From positions 1-64,000 of the forward strand of contig JAKLHY010000015.1 in assembly GCA_022709905.1 (NCBI GenBank): a stretch of 64,000 nt of DNA, written 5' to 3'. The DNA is from Verrucomicrobiota bacterium (GTDB lineage Bacteria > Verrucomicrobiota > Verrucomicrobiia > Limisphaerales > UBA1319). The translations under genes and the position numbers were made by a program. Below the pieces are notes generated by a model. It worked only from the letters and a program-made list of their open reading frames with translations. It did no database searches and had not been told where the DNA came from. Position 1 is the first letter of the stretch. Each line of letters starts with the position of its first letter. Below are positions 10,350-19,909 of this stretch, one piece after another.

Positions 10350-11027
10350 TTACTCCAGTGCCCAGCGAATCGCGAAGGCGGTTTTCTCGCCGATGCCTTC
10401 GACCGCTTGCAGGGCTTTCGGTTCTGCGGTAAACACGGACTGCGGAGTGCCAAAACGATCCAACAACTTCATCGCCCGGGCCCGCCCAATCCCCGGCAGA
10501 CCACAAAGCAACCGCACCTGGATTGATCTCTTCCGCTTCAAGCGCCGGTGATGCCCCGGCGTCCACCCCTCCTCTTGCCGCCGTAACTGGCGTCCCGCAT
10601 AGACAATCAAGGCCGCGGTCTCGTCAGGCCCCAAGGACCGAAAAACCGGGATCCGAAACACCAGGCTCAAGGAAAGGATTGCCCCTTGAAAAGACTCCCG
10701 ACGCATCCCGCATCCCTCCAGGTCTCGCGCACGGCCCTCCAAAATGATCGCAGCCGGTGTCGCCAAGCCCGTCAATCGAACCGCCTGACGAAATAATCGT
10801 CCGTCCTGGATCGAAACCGCAAAGTCCGCCAACCGCTTGCGCTCGAACACGGCGCAGCCAACCACTTCGTAGTCCCCGACCGTCAACCGGCGCCGAGTCA
10901 CGCTCACCGACCCTCGCGCCTCGAGCGAAGCAATCAATCCCTCGTCCTGCTCCCGATCGTCTACGAGAATTTGCAGAGGCAAAGCCCTGTCAGGGCATAT
11001 GTCAGGGCAAATCACGGTTGAATTCAT
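10350..11027 (-). CDS. ERCC4-family (XPF/MUS81-like) nuclease with HhH domain
   Basis: 225 residues. The N-terminal half carries the ERCC4 nuclease signature: VDDRE at 22-26, GDY at 51-53 and ERKRLAD at 62-68 (the GD...ERKxxxD core that binds the metal), then DGRLFRQ. Residues about 172-224 form a helix-hairpin-helix pair (LPGIGRARAMKLL and VEGIGEKTAFAI), the usual DNA-structure-binding partner of this nuclease in XPF, MUS81 and archaeal Hef. The predicted role is structure-specific DNA cleavage in repair or recombination. Proteins of this type are common in archaea and eukaryotes and scattered in bacteria. Key residues look intact. It stands alone; the leader upstream is strikingly AT-rich and lacks a Shine-Dalgarno sequence. 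Confidence 0.85.
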   Translation of the reverse strand: MNSTVICPDICPDRALPLQILVDDREQDEGLIASLEARGSVSVTRRRLTVGDYEVVGCAVFERKRLADFAVSIQDGRLFRQAVRLTGLATPAAIILEGRARDLEGCGMRRESFQGAILSLSLVFRIPVFRSLGPDETAALIVYAGRQLRRQEEGWTPGHHRRLKRKRSIQVRLLCGLPGIGRARAMKLLDRFGTPQSVFTAEPKALQAVEGIGEKTAFAIRWALE

Positions 11028-11080
11028 TATTGATTTATAATATTATTTTTTATTATATGCAATATATTTTTAACAGAAGT
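11028..11080 (-). promoter_or_regulatory. AT-rich leader/promoter region of the nuclease gene
   Basis: About 50 bases with almost no G or C immediately before the nuclease start codon, in a window that is otherwise clearly GC-rich. Several TATAAT-like hexamers are possible, so no single promoter is assigned. No purine-rich ribosome-binding site is visible, so translation may depend on an unstructured leader. Confidence 0.4.
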
Positions 11081-11126
11081 TCCTTAGGGTCCGTGCAAAA
11101 ATAAATTCCGATTTTGCTGCTGAGGA

Positions 11127-11207
11127 TTTGGCTCGCTGGCGAGGCTCGACGAGGGAAGATACCCGCAGCGGTCTCTGACCGAGGAGTAACGAAGCCAGCG
11201 AGCCAAA
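11127..11207. repeat. 81-bp element bounded by perfect 14-bp inverted repeats
   Basis: The left end TTTGGCTCGCTGGC and right end GCCAGCGAGCCAAA are exact complements, 53 bases apart. It lies in the 357-bp space between the divergent nuclease and nitroreductase genes, with no coding capacity. The form is that of a small non-autonomous mobile or dispersed palindromic repeat. Nothing else is recognised in this intergenic region apart from the AT-rich leader. Confidence 0.6.
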
Positions 11208-11384
11208 GCCTCGCAGCCCTCCGGGGCGGGGCGGGCGCGAGGGCGCGAGATTGGCCTTCCTTTTTTCTCGCCACCCGGAAAGTAAAGCATAAAATGCCGA
11301 ATAATAGCGGGTCCTCCCTGTTTCCAGTTATCGGCAGATAGGGGAGACAAGGATCGGCCTGCCAAACCTGCGCACTTCAGCTCG

Positions 11385-12428
11385 ATGAAAACGCACTTGG
11401 CGCCTTGGAGCATTTCGGCCGATGATTTCCCAACCGACACCTACGCGTCCGACCAGCTGGAGTTCATGTTGCGGTATGCCATTCTGGCGCCTTCAAACCA
11501 TAACACGCAGCCCTGGCTCTTTCGCATCAACGCCATGAATGCGGAAGTGTATGCCGATCGGCGTCGGATGCTGCCGGTCATCGATCCGGAAGGACGGGAA
11601 TTGGCCATCAGCTGCGGAGCGGCCCTTTATAACCTTCGGATTGCGGCGGAGTACTTTGGACATACCTATCGGGTGGAACTGCTGCCGAATTCGGCCCAAC
11701 CGGAATTGATGGCGCGGCTCGATTTGGGGCTCGAGGGCGAGACCAGCTCGGAAGACGTGGTCCTTTTTCATGCCATTACGCAGCGACATACCAATCGTAA
11801 ACCCTTTGAGGACCGTGCCGTGCCGGAGAATGTGCTGGCGGATTGCGCGGCTGCGGCGCAGGAATTGGGCGTCCAGTTCCAGGTGGTTTCAGAGGAATCC
11901 TCTCGTCAATCGGTCGCAGACCTGGTCGCGGAAGCCGACCGCCGCCAATGGGCCGATCGCCCCTTTCGTGTCGAACTCGCGCATTGGATCCGGACCCGGC
12001 CGGACGATTCACCCGACGGCTTGCCCGTCGCCGCTGCGGGCGTAAAAGACTGGCTCTCTTTTGCGGGGCCGATGTGGATTCGAACGTTTGATCGAGGGGG
12101 AGGATTGGCGGCATCTGACCGCGAGATCGCGGTTCATTCCCCCGTTTTGGCAGTGCTATCCACCGATCAGGATCATCCGCTCGCCTGGGTGAACACCGGA
12201 CAAGCCCTTCAGCGCATCCTTCTCGTGGCAACCTCGGAAGGCCTTGCGAGTTCATTCCTCAACCAACCGATTGAGATCGCGGATCTTCGAAACCGGCTCG
12301 CGGAAATTGCCGGTTTAGGCGGATATCCTCAGGTCCTGTTGCGCCTGGGATATGGCCCCGAGGTGGATCCCTCGCCACGACGGGCGTTGCGGCAAATGCT
12401 TATCCTTCACCACACCGCTCACCCTTGA
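11385..12428 (+). CDS. Acg-type nitroreductase family FMN protein
   Basis: 347 residues. The N-terminal segment (LEFMLRYAILAPSNHNTQPWLFRI, about 26-48) is the typical start of the nitroreductase fold in the Acg subgroup, where S/N/H contact FMN phosphate. A second block (ALYNLRIAAEYFGH) and the C-terminal LGYGPEVDPSPRR resemble the FMN-binding ends of the fold, which in Acg proteins is a fused double unit. Members bind FMN in the cytoplasm; substrates are poorly known and some have lost catalytic residues, so no reaction is assigned. It is divergent from the nuclease gene and convergent with the HEAT-repeat gene. Confidence 0.75.
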   Translation: MKTHLAPWSISADDFPTDTYASDQLEFMLRYAILAPSNHNTQPWLFRINAMNAEVYADRRRMLPVIDPEGRELAISCGAALYNLRIAAEYFGHTYRVELLPNSAQPELMARLDLGLEGETSSEDVVLFHAITQRHTNRKPFEDRAVPENVLADCAAAAQELGVQFQVVSEESSRQSVADLVAEADRRQWADRPFRVELAHWIRTRPDDSPDGLPVAAAGVKDWLSFAGPMWIRTFDRGGGLAASDREIAVHSPVLAVLSTDQDHPLAWVNTGQALQRILLVATSEGLASSFLNQPIEIADLRNRLAEIAGLGGYPQVLLRLGYGPEVDPSPRRALRQMLILHHTAHP

Positions 12429-12633
12429 TGCCCCGCTACCCCTTCCCTGGAACGATCTGACGGCTTCTTGGGGATGCCGCAAATTCATCCACAAAACAGG
12501 AAAACAACAACACCTCCATCGGACAAAATCACGTTGCGCCTGCAACATGGTTTTGTCGCGGCTATGCAGGGTTGGTCCATGCATGGACAAATAGCGGATC
12601 CGTCCATGCCAATGCGTGCCGGAGCGATAAGAA

Positions 12634-14613
12634 CTACTGGAGGCTCTTAAGGGCAGTGTCGGCTTTTTTCTTGGTTCCGTCGTTTTGGCTGGTGTTGAGG
12701 ACCTTCTGAAGGGCCTGAATCCCCTGTTCCTTGGGAACGTCTTTTAGTTTCTTACTTGTGGCCAAGTTGACAATGGCCAGGCAGGCTTCTTCGGAGACAG
12801 CGCTATCGGCGGCGAAGTCGGTGAGGATGGCCAAGGCCCCGGCAGGAGGCAGGACATTGGCGGTGGCAATCGCCAGTCTCTTTTCATCCGGCCGTTTGAT
12901 GAACGGCAGCAATTCTTTGAATTGGGTAAGTTTCTCCTGGTCTTTGAGGTTCTTGTTTTCCTGGAGGAACTGCAGATACCCCCGGACTCCCTGGACTTGG
13001 TGCAAGGTTTTCGTGCCGGACTTGGCCAAGGCGAGCAGGGGTTCCGCCACGGCAACATCCTCAGGCCAATTGCCGGGCCACGTGGCGAGCAGGCCAACGG
13101 CCTCATCCTGGGTTGCTTCATCGGGATCTTTGACGGCTTTGGTGATGGTGGACAGGGCCTCGGGACCACCAACGGATGCCAGGGCGCGCAAGGCGATCCT
13201 GCGCATGGCTCGGTCGCTGTTTTGCGCGAGGGGCAGCAAAGAAGACGCGCACGAGATTCCCCAACGGCCGCAGAGGGTCATGAGGGTTTTTTCCATGTTG
13301 GCACGGTCCTGGGAAGCCGAGGCTTTGGGAAGCATTCGGACCACATCGGCGACCTGTTTCTCGGAGCCAATGGCGCCAACCGTGTCCAAGGCTGCCCGAC
13401 GTGTTTCGGGATCAGAATCTTCCACGTACCGCATCATTATTGGCAGCGCCGCCTCAATTCTGCGTTGGCCGACCAGTTCGATCAGAACCAACCGCATTTT
13501 GCCTTGAGATTGGGAAAGGCGTGACAAGATGTCGGCATCCACTTTCTTGCTCTCCAGTCTGGCCACGGCGGCTTTTGCGGACTGGGCCAGGGTGGTGTTG
13601 GAGTGGGTGGCGGCTTCAAGGAGGACCGGCATGCTGGTGGGATCTCCCAACTGATCGAGGACGCTGACCGCAACGATTCGCATGGCTTCAGAACCTTTTC
13701 CAGCCATCTCGATCACCTTGGGCAGGACGGCCTCGTCACGGCGATCTGCCAATGCCAGGAGCAGTGAGGCCTGTCGATCGGACGGGGTGCGATCCAATTC
13801 AGCGGCCAGGACCTCGGTGACCTCGCGACCCGGCAGTTCTCGAGCGGTCCTCAGCCCCATGCTGTACGCCGCTTTGTCCGCAGACCTTAGTTGTTCCATC
13901 AGGAGGGGGATACCGGCGGATTTACGGGCTAGAATGGCGCCGCGGGTGGCTTCAAGGATGCGTTGTTTCGGGGACTGGGATTGGCGAACCATGTCGTACA
14001 ACCGTGTGGCTGCGGCATTATTGCCATTGGCCAGGAACAGTTCGGCGCATCCAATGCATCCTTCGGCAATAGCAGAACGAACGCTGACGGGAGCCTCTCC
14101 AAGTAACTTCGAAAGACCATTGGCAGCGTCATCACCTCCAATTTTTCCCAAGGATACCGCCGCGGCGGATGCCACATCGGCGCTGGATGCCTTCAACAAC
14201 TCGATCAGTTTGCGGGTTGCCTGAGTGTCTCGGCGAAAACCGATGGAATTAATCACCCCCACCAAAAGCCTGCCCTGGGTCTTGGACAAGGCTTCACGCA
14301 AGGCCTGATCGGCGGCCGGCCCCGGAATGGCTTCCAAGGCAATGCGGGCCCACGAAGCCAGTTGTTCGTCAAGCAATAACGGGGCCAAGGCGGGAATGGC
14401 ATCCTGATTGCCGTAGATGGCAAGCTTCTTGCAGGCCATGGCCTTGTTCTGAGGCGGGGCATCGGACTTGAGCACGGCGATCAAGTCCCGCGGGTTGTTG
14501 GAAAGAGATGCCTGGCTGTCCGCAGCGCCCAACCGGGATTGGCCGAGGGTGAGCAGGCACACTGCCGTCAGACAACATGCAAACACGGAGAATCGTCGAA
14601 TCGAAAGTTTCAT
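12634..14613 (-). CDS. Exported HEAT-repeat protein
   Basis: 659 residues with a signal peptide (about 1-31, cut near LGAADS). The rest is a continuous array of about 30-residue helical pairs, for example ALREALSKTQ...VINSIGF, AAVSLGKIGGDDAANGL, ALDTVGAIGSEKQVADVV and ALRALASVGGPEALSTI, which is the HEAT/PBS-lyase-like pattern. It is probably a periplasmic scaffold; no catalytic motif is visible. It follows the oxidoreductase gene by 45 bases in the same direction, an arrangement that suggests co-transcription. Confidence 0.8.
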   Translation of the reverse strand: MKLSIRRFSVFACCLTAVCLLTLGQSRLGAADSQASLSNNPRDLIAVLKSDAPPQNKAMACKKLAIYGNQDAIPALAPLLLDEQLASWARIALEAIPGPAADQALREALSKTQGRLLVGVINSIGFRRDTQATRKLIELLKASSADVASAAAVSLGKIGGDDAANGLSKLLGEAPVSVRSAIAEGCIGCAELFLANGNNAAATRLYDMVRQSQSPKQRILEATRGAILARKSAGIPLLMEQLRSADKAAYSMGLRTARELPGREVTEVLAAELDRTPSDRQASLLLALADRRDEAVLPKVIEMAGKGSEAMRIVAVSVLDQLGDPTSMPVLLEAATHSNTTLAQSAKAAVARLESKKVDADILSRLSQSQGKMRLVLIELVGQRRIEAALPIMMRYVEDSDPETRRAALDTVGAIGSEKQVADVVRMLPKASASQDRANMEKTLMTLCGRWGISCASSLLPLAQNSDRAMRRIALRALASVGGPEALSTITKAVKDPDEATQDEAVGLLATWPGNWPEDVAVAEPLLALAKSGTKTLHQVQGVRGYLQFLQENKNLKDQEKLTQFKELLPFIKRPDEKRLAIATANVLPPAGALAILTDFAADSAVSEEACLAIVNLATSKKLKDVPKEQGIQALQKVLNTSQNDGTKKKADTALKSLQ

Positions 14614-14658
14614 ATTCGTATAATGATTGGGTGGATAAAGCTTGGGATTGAGACTCTA

Positions 14659-15993
14659 TCAGATTTGCCAAGGTTCTCGCAGGGCTTCCGATCGCAATCG
14701 ATTCGCCTCGTCGTCGTTGATGAACTCATTCTTCTTGGGATCATATTGGACTTTGCGGCCGAGGAACAAGGCGACATTGGCCGCGTGGCAGGCAATGTGT
14801 GAATAGCACGCCACGTCGGCGCTGGCCCTGGGTTGTCCGCGGGATTTCACACAATCCAGGAAGTTGCGTACATGAAAATCGGCGGGGTATCCGGAAATTT
14901 TGGCCCCCTTGCCGGCCAGCAAAGCTTCGGAGCTGGCCACGAGATCGCCGTTGTCGGCGGTTTCCACCCAGCCGGTGTCGCCTTCAAAGCGAACGGGGCA
15001 AGAGCCCAAGGGAAGCCAGCCTTCGTTCCGCATGACCAGTTTTACACCGTTGGCGTAACGCGCGTGCAACTGGTCGCCCTTGGGTTCATACTCGATGGGA
15101 GCGGTGTTGTCGGCATCGTTTGCCCACTGGCAGAGATCCACGCAATGCGAACCCCATTCCAGGCATCCGCCACCCACCAAACCGCCACCTTTCTCGAAAT
15201 TAAACCCGTCGAGGAGCCGACGACTATAGGGTCGCCAGGCGGCAGGTCCCAAGTAAAGATCCCAATCGACTTGATCGCGAGCCGGCTCCGGTTCAGGGGG
15301 CGCCCAGCCACTCATAGAGGTCCCCAGCCCACCAGGATGGGCATGCATGGTTTGAAGGTGACCCAGCTTGCCGTGTCGGGCCAAGTCTATGGCATACATA
15401 AAGTTAGGCAGGCTGCGCCGCTGCGTGCCGGCTTGAAAAACCCGTCCCGTGCGCCGAAAGGTCTCGGCCAACGCCAGACTTTGCGCAATGTTCTTGGTGC
15501 ACGGCTTTTCGCAATAGACATCCTTGCCGGCCTTGGCGGCCATGATGGAGGCGGTTGCGTGCCAGTTTGGCCCGGTCGCAATGAGCACCGCATCGATGTC
15601 ATCGCGGGCTAGCAATTCGCGCAAATCCTGATAGGTCGCACACTCCTGGTTGCCGTACTTGGTGTCAGCGGTCTTCTTAACTGACTCGCGGCGAGCCGCT
15701 TTCACATCGCATATCGCCACAAACCTGACATCAGGCTGCTGCAGAAAGCAGCCCAGCACATAGCTGCCGCGGTTGCCTATCCCGATGGCCCCTAGGACAA
15801 TCCGTTCGCTGGGAGCCGTTGCTCCGTCCCTGCCCAGAACCGATGAAGGAACGACTTGCGGCAAGAGCAGCAAGGTCCCGGCCTGAGCGGCTTTTGAGAG
15901 AAATCGCCGTCGGTTGAGTCGATTCGCGTTATCAGGCTTATGGAGGTGCTGGCTGGATCCATGTCTTGGAGAGTTGGAAGTGCCATGATTCAT
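14659..15993 (-). CDS. Tat-exported Gfo/Idh/MocA family oxidoreductase
   Basis: 445 residues from the ATG at 15993, preferred over one 25 codons upstream because AAGGAAAT precedes it at a good distance. The N-terminus contains NRRRFLSKAAQAGTLLLLPQ, a twin-arginine signal. The Rossmann fold starts at LGAIGIGNRGSYVL; the EKPCTKN motif (the family's EKP, with the catalytic Lys) and GGGCLEWGSHCVDLCQWA follow. The family binds NAD(P) and acts on sugars and sugar derivatives; exported forms are common in Verrucomicrobiota and Planctomycetota, substrate unknown here. It is divergent from the DUF6600-type gene. Confidence 0.88.
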   Translation of the reverse strand: MNHGTSNSPRHGSSQHLHKPDNANRLNRRRFLSKAAQAGTLLLLPQVVPSSVLGRDGATAPSERIVLGAIGIGNRGSYVLGCFLQQPDVRFVAICDVKAARRESVKKTADTKYGNQECATYQDLRELLARDDIDAVLIATGPNWHATASIMAAKAGKDVYCEKPCTKNIAQSLALAETFRRTGRVFQAGTQRRSLPNFMYAIDLARHGKLGHLQTMHAHPGGLGTSMSGWAPPEPEPARDQVDWDLYLGPAAWRPYSRRLLDGFNFEKGGGLVGGGCLEWGSHCVDLCQWANDADNTAPIEYEPKGDQLHARYANGVKLVMRNEGWLPLGSCPVRFEGDTGWVETADNGDLVASSEALLAGKGAKISGYPADFHVRNFLDCVKSRGQPRASADVACYSHIACHAANVALFLGRKVQYDPKKNEFINDDEANRLRSEALREPWQI

Positions 15994-16300
15994 AATGATA
16001 TTTCCTTTTTGAACGCCAATGGTTTGATGCCGGCATTTTGGCCTATAATGGCCTGTGATGTCCATCATTGAATAGGGTGTAATGAGGATAAGTCAAAAGG
16101 GCAGTGTGAGACTCGGAAGGCGGTGGCAAGCAATATGGGGCCTGTCCGAGTGGAAACGAAAGCAGAACCTGCAACCCTTGCGGCGAATTGCAGGATCAGC
16201 CAACAAAACGATGGTGCGCAACGAAAGCTGGCCTTCACCCCTCAAAGAGGTTACATTCCTCTCCGGCTTAGGCGACCGCACTGAAAAACCCGATTTTCTT

Positions 16301-18763
16301 ATGAAAACCCGTCGTACAAAAGCAATATGGATCGCAATGCTCGCGATTCCGTGGACGATATTCGCGGGTTGTTCAAGCGATAACCAACCATCCAGCTCCG
16401 AACCTCCGGCTGAGCTCAGTCTTCCTGCGGGAACCAATGCGCCTGCCTCTGTGGCATCTGAACATACGATTCCGATCCAAAAGATCGAGCCAACGCCCAT
16501 GGTGACCTCCGCGGGGATTGACGACATCATCAAGCTGGTCAAGTCCGGAGTTCAGGATTCGGTGGTATTGGCATACATCGAGAGTTCCGATGTGGCCTAT
16601 GATCCGAGCGTTGAGGAGATTCTCTACCTCAACGATATTGGAATATCCAGCGAAGTGGTTTCCGCGATGTTGCGCCGCGGCCGGCAGGTGCGAGATCAGA
16701 TGGCTGAGAAACAACAAGCGGCCGTCGAGATGGTGGCCGAACCCGTTCCAGCGGCTCCGGCCGTTCCGGCAACGCCAGAGGTTGAGCCGAGCCCCGCAAG
16801 TGCGGCTCCGCCGGCGGCTCCAGCCGAGCAGGTTGTGGTCGATGCCAACCCGGCGACAGCGCCGACGGCAGCCGTTCAGCCTCAGGTCGTTTACCAGGCG
16901 CCGGCCACCATGCCGCAAACGGTCCAGGTCTTCTACCAAACCTTGTCCCCCTACGGCTCCTGGATCGAGCTGGATGGATACGGCTGGTGCTGGCAACCGA
17001 CGGTGCTTTCAGTGAATGCCGCCTGGACCCCTTATAGTGACGGCGGCCGCTGGATTTACACCGATTGCGGATGGTATTGGACATCGGATTACAGTTGGGG
17101 CTGGGCGCCGTTTCACTATGGACGGTGGTTCCGGCACGGTCATTGCGGCTGGGTGTGGGCACCGGGGGACGTCTGGGGACCGGCCTGGGTTTCCTGGCGC
17201 TATTGGCCGGGTTATTGTGGCTGGGCTCCATTGCCGCCTGGCGCCTATTGGCATCATCACAGCGGCTGGTCTTATTATGGAACCTCGGTGGGAATTTCGT
17301 TCGGTTTCGGTCTGGCGTACGCGGATTTCACCTTTGTGCATGCGAAGCATTTTGGATCGCGCGATTGGCATCACCACAGGGCCTCGCACGATAACGTCAA
17401 AAGGTTTTATAACAATTCGGTGGTCATCAACAATTATGTGAAGGGCGATAACAATGTGATCATCAACAACGGGATTGGGAACGAGCGTCTCCGTCCGTTT
17501 CGGGGCGCCGATCCGAAGCCCATCGCGGTCCGTGATGCGCCCCAGGGAGCCGGACAGATCATCAAACCGGATCGGATCGAGAACCGGAACGGCAAGGAAG
17601 TGGTTTTCCGACGGCAGTTGCAGGAGTCCATCCCCCAAAAACCGAATATTTCGACTGCGGACAACCAGAGGCGGGGTCCGTCAATGCCGGGTCAATCCAC
17701 GATGGGCAATTCGCGATCGGAAGCCGGGAGTCAGTTCGCCGCAGCGGGAAATCCGGGCGGATTGCGATCACCGGCGACCTCTGTGGACTCGACGGCGTCT
17801 ATGAACGGACGGCGTCCCGAGGCATCCTCCAGCTTTGCGGGTTCGAGCGGTTCGTTGGGAGGCACGGGAACCGCCAGCGTTTCACGATCGCAGCAGGAAG
17901 GATCCGCCCGCTCTGCGACTCAGCAGGGCGCGCCAGGAAACACCCGTCGGGAATCCTTGTCGACGCTCTCTGAACGCACTGTCAATCCTTCGGCATTGAA
18001 TGCCAGCAGGCCGACAGCCGGCGGAGGAGCGGCCCCCAGCGGCAACACCACTCCAAGAAGCCGGCAGGAGACGGTCAGTACATCCCGTTCTCCTGGAAAC
18101 GCCGTCGCACCATCGTCTGCCGGTGGAACGAGCCCCGGCACCATCGCTCCCACGACGCGGCCCTCGACCGTTCTGGGCGCGCCCAATTCCCGCACCACGG
18201 CCGGTTCATCGCTCTTTACTCGTCGTCAACAAGCGGAACGCAGCATCCAGTCGCAGGGCAGCCGCAGCGGGACATCTGTGCCGTCGGCCTCCAATCCGAA
18301 CGTGAACTCCCAGTTCTCAACCCGGGCGCCTTCGGCATCACAGGCGCCAGCACAGGCGAATCCGGGATACAACCGATTCACTCCGCCTTCGACCTATAAC
18401 CAGCCTGCCACGACACCCAATCCCCCCAACTATCGGAGTCAACCCATGAATGTCCCCACATTCAACCGGCCGGCTCAGATCGAAACCCCGAGACCCTCGG
18501 TCGCGCCGACTGTCCCGAGGTCTGCGCCTGCAACACAGTTCAGTCCGCCGTCGCCCTCTTACACACGGCCGGAATCCCCTTCCGTATCCCGCAGCCAAAC
18601 GTTCTCCCCGCCGGCTTCGAGAAGCTATGAAGCGCCTTCCAGCGCGTTTCGCTCCGCACCGTCCAGCACGGGAAGTTCCCAGTCTTCGTCATCGAGCCGA
18701 AATGAAAGCTCGTCCTCGTCAGGATCGAGTTCTCGAGGGGGCGGACGGCCTTTTGGCCGCTGA
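16301..18763 (+). CDS. DUF6600-type lipoprotein with Trp/Tyr-rich core and S/P/R-rich tail
   Basis: 820 residues from the ATG at 16301. The reading frame is open further upstream, but this start gives a basic N-terminus, a hydrophobic stretch and a lipobox (IFAGC), so it is expected to be a lipoprotein. A central region (about 210-340) is packed with W, Y and G (SPYGSWIELDGYGWCWQP, WGWAPFHYGRW, CGWVWAPGDVWGP, CGWAPLPPG), the DUF6600 pattern. About 400 residues of low-complexity Ser/Pro/Arg/Thr follow, ending GGGRPFGR. No function is known. The 307 bases between it and the divergent oxidoreductase must hold both promoters; none is clear enough to call. Confidence 0.75.
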   Translation: MKTRRTKAIWIAMLAIPWTIFAGCSSDNQPSSSEPPAELSLPAGTNAPASVASEHTIPIQKIEPTPMVTSAGIDDIIKLVKSGVQDSVVLAYIESSDVAYDPSVEEILYLNDIGISSEVVSAMLRRGRQVRDQMAEKQQAAVEMVAEPVPAAPAVPATPEVEPSPASAAPPAAPAEQVVVDANPATAPTAAVQPQVVYQAPATMPQTVQVFYQTLSPYGSWIELDGYGWCWQPTVLSVNAAWTPYSDGGRWIYTDCGWYWTSDYSWGWAPFHYGRWFRHGHCGWVWAPGDVWGPAWVSWRYWPGYCGWAPLPPGAYWHHHSGWSYYGTSVGISFGFGLAYADFTFVHAKHFGSRDWHHHRASHDNVKRFYNNSVVINNYVKGDNNVIINNGIGNERLRPFRGADPKPIAVRDAPQGAGQIIKPDRIENRNGKEVVFRRQLQESIPQKPNISTADNQRRGPSMPGQSTMGNSRSEAGSQFAAAGNPGGLRSPATSVDSTASMNGRRPEASSSFAGSSGSLGGTGTASVSRSQQEGSARSATQQGAPGNTRRESLSTLSERTVNPSALNASRPTAGGGAAPSGNTTPRSRQETVSTSRSPGNAVAPSSAGGTSPGTIAPTTRPSTVLGAPNSRTTAGSSLFTRRQQAERSIQSQGSRSGTSVPSASNPNVNSQFSTRAPSASQAPAQANPGYNRFTPPSTYNQPATTPNPPNYRSQPMNVPTFNRPAQIETPRPSVAPTVPRSAPATQFSPPSPSYTRPESPSVSRSQTFSPPASRSYEAPSSAFRSAPSSTGSSQSSSSSRNESSSSSGSSSRGGGRPFGR

Positions 18764-18834
18764 TTCCAGATCTCGTCAATGATCTGAAGTCAGGCGAATC
18801 GTAATTCACCCATTTAACAACCGAGGACACCCGG

Positions 18835-19824
18835 ATGTCGGAAACCCACAAATCGATCAGAAGCTCAATCGTCATGTTGCTTGCCCTTTGGCTAGGCAGC
18901 GTGATCACTGCGAATGCCGCCTACACGAACATTCTGTACTCCACCCGGTTTGAGGCCGAAGAAGGATTTCTGGGCCAATACACCCTGGCGGGACAAGGCG
19001 ACTGGTTGGGAGAAGGAACCGGGGGCAATGGGTTGGTAACCAACTTTTTCCCCGGGCTCAAACAACAAGCGTTCCTGGGCTACTTTCCTCCAACCACCGC
19101 GGGAGAGGACTTTTCAACCGTCTGGCATCCGATCAATTATGTGCCGACAACGGGCAGCTCCGGACAGGTGTTATTCACGGTCGACATGAGTGTGATCGAC
19201 TCCACCACCACCAATCGGGACGAGTTTCGCTGGAGCATCTATAACGCCGATGGCGCCAACGCCAAACGGCTGTTCTCATTGAACTTCGACAATTTAACCC
19301 AGGAAATTTCCTTCTCCCTCGACGACGGCCAGGGTTTCGTGTTTACCGGTCATTACTTCTCCAACGCGGTCGTCTACAACCTGGCCATTGAGATGACTTT
19401 AGCCTCGAACCGTTGGAGCGCATTTCTTGATGAGACTCAACTGGTGAAAGACGAACCGATCACCACAACCGGCGCAACGCTCAGCCTTGGGGATGTGGCC
19501 GCCGTGTGGGCCATCGCCAATCCCACGAAGCCGGGCGAAAACTACCTTCTCTTTGACAATTACACGGTGACTACCGCCTCTCAGCAACCGGCTGAACCCG
19601 AGGCATCCATCGAATACGTGGCGCATCTGCCCGGGGGGGAATTCCTCCTGCGAATGAAAGGACCTCCAGGCAAAGAATACGCCATGGATTACACCTGGGA
19701 CCTCATGAACTGGATTCCGCTGAAGACCAACACCATCGGTAGCGACGGCTGGTTGGATTTCATCGACACAACCGCCTTTGTCGACCCTAGGCGTTTCTAT
19801 CGCGCCCGTCGCACCGCGCCGTGA
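18835..19824 (+). CDS. Exported LamG-like hypothetical protein
   Basis: 329 residues with a signal peptide (about 1-29, ending TANAAY). The body is beta-rich, with a segment that reads like a concanavalin-type jelly roll (LFSLNFDNLTQEISFSLDDGQG...YNLAIEMTLASNRWSAFLDETQLV). The C-terminus is a copy of the surface module seen in the giant subtilase (YAMDYTWDLMNWIPL...RRFYRARR), here in C-terminal position. No enzyme motif is visible. The stop is 85 bases from the convergent GH38-like gene. Confidence 0.65.
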   Translation: MSETHKSIRSSIVMLLALWLGSVITANAAYTNILYSTRFEAEEGFLGQYTLAGQGDWLGEGTGGNGLVTNFFPGLKQQAFLGYFPPTTAGEDFSTVWHPINYVPTTGSSGQVLFTVDMSVIDSTTTNRDEFRWSIYNADGANAKRLFSLNFDNLTQEISFSLDDGQGFVFTGHYFSNAVVYNLAIEMTLASNRWSAFLDETQLVKDEPITTTGATLSLGDVAAVWAIANPTKPGENYLLFDNYTVTTASQQPAEPEASIEYVAHLPGGEFLLRMKGPPGKEYAMDYTWDLMNWIPLKTNTIGSDGWLDFIDTTAFVDPRRFYRARRTAP

Positions 19825-19909
19825 CCCGCCACTTTTCACCGTTCCAGGGAACAGAACATCATCAAACGCAGAGGCGGCCCTTCATGCTCCCCATCGAGGA
19901 TCCATCATC

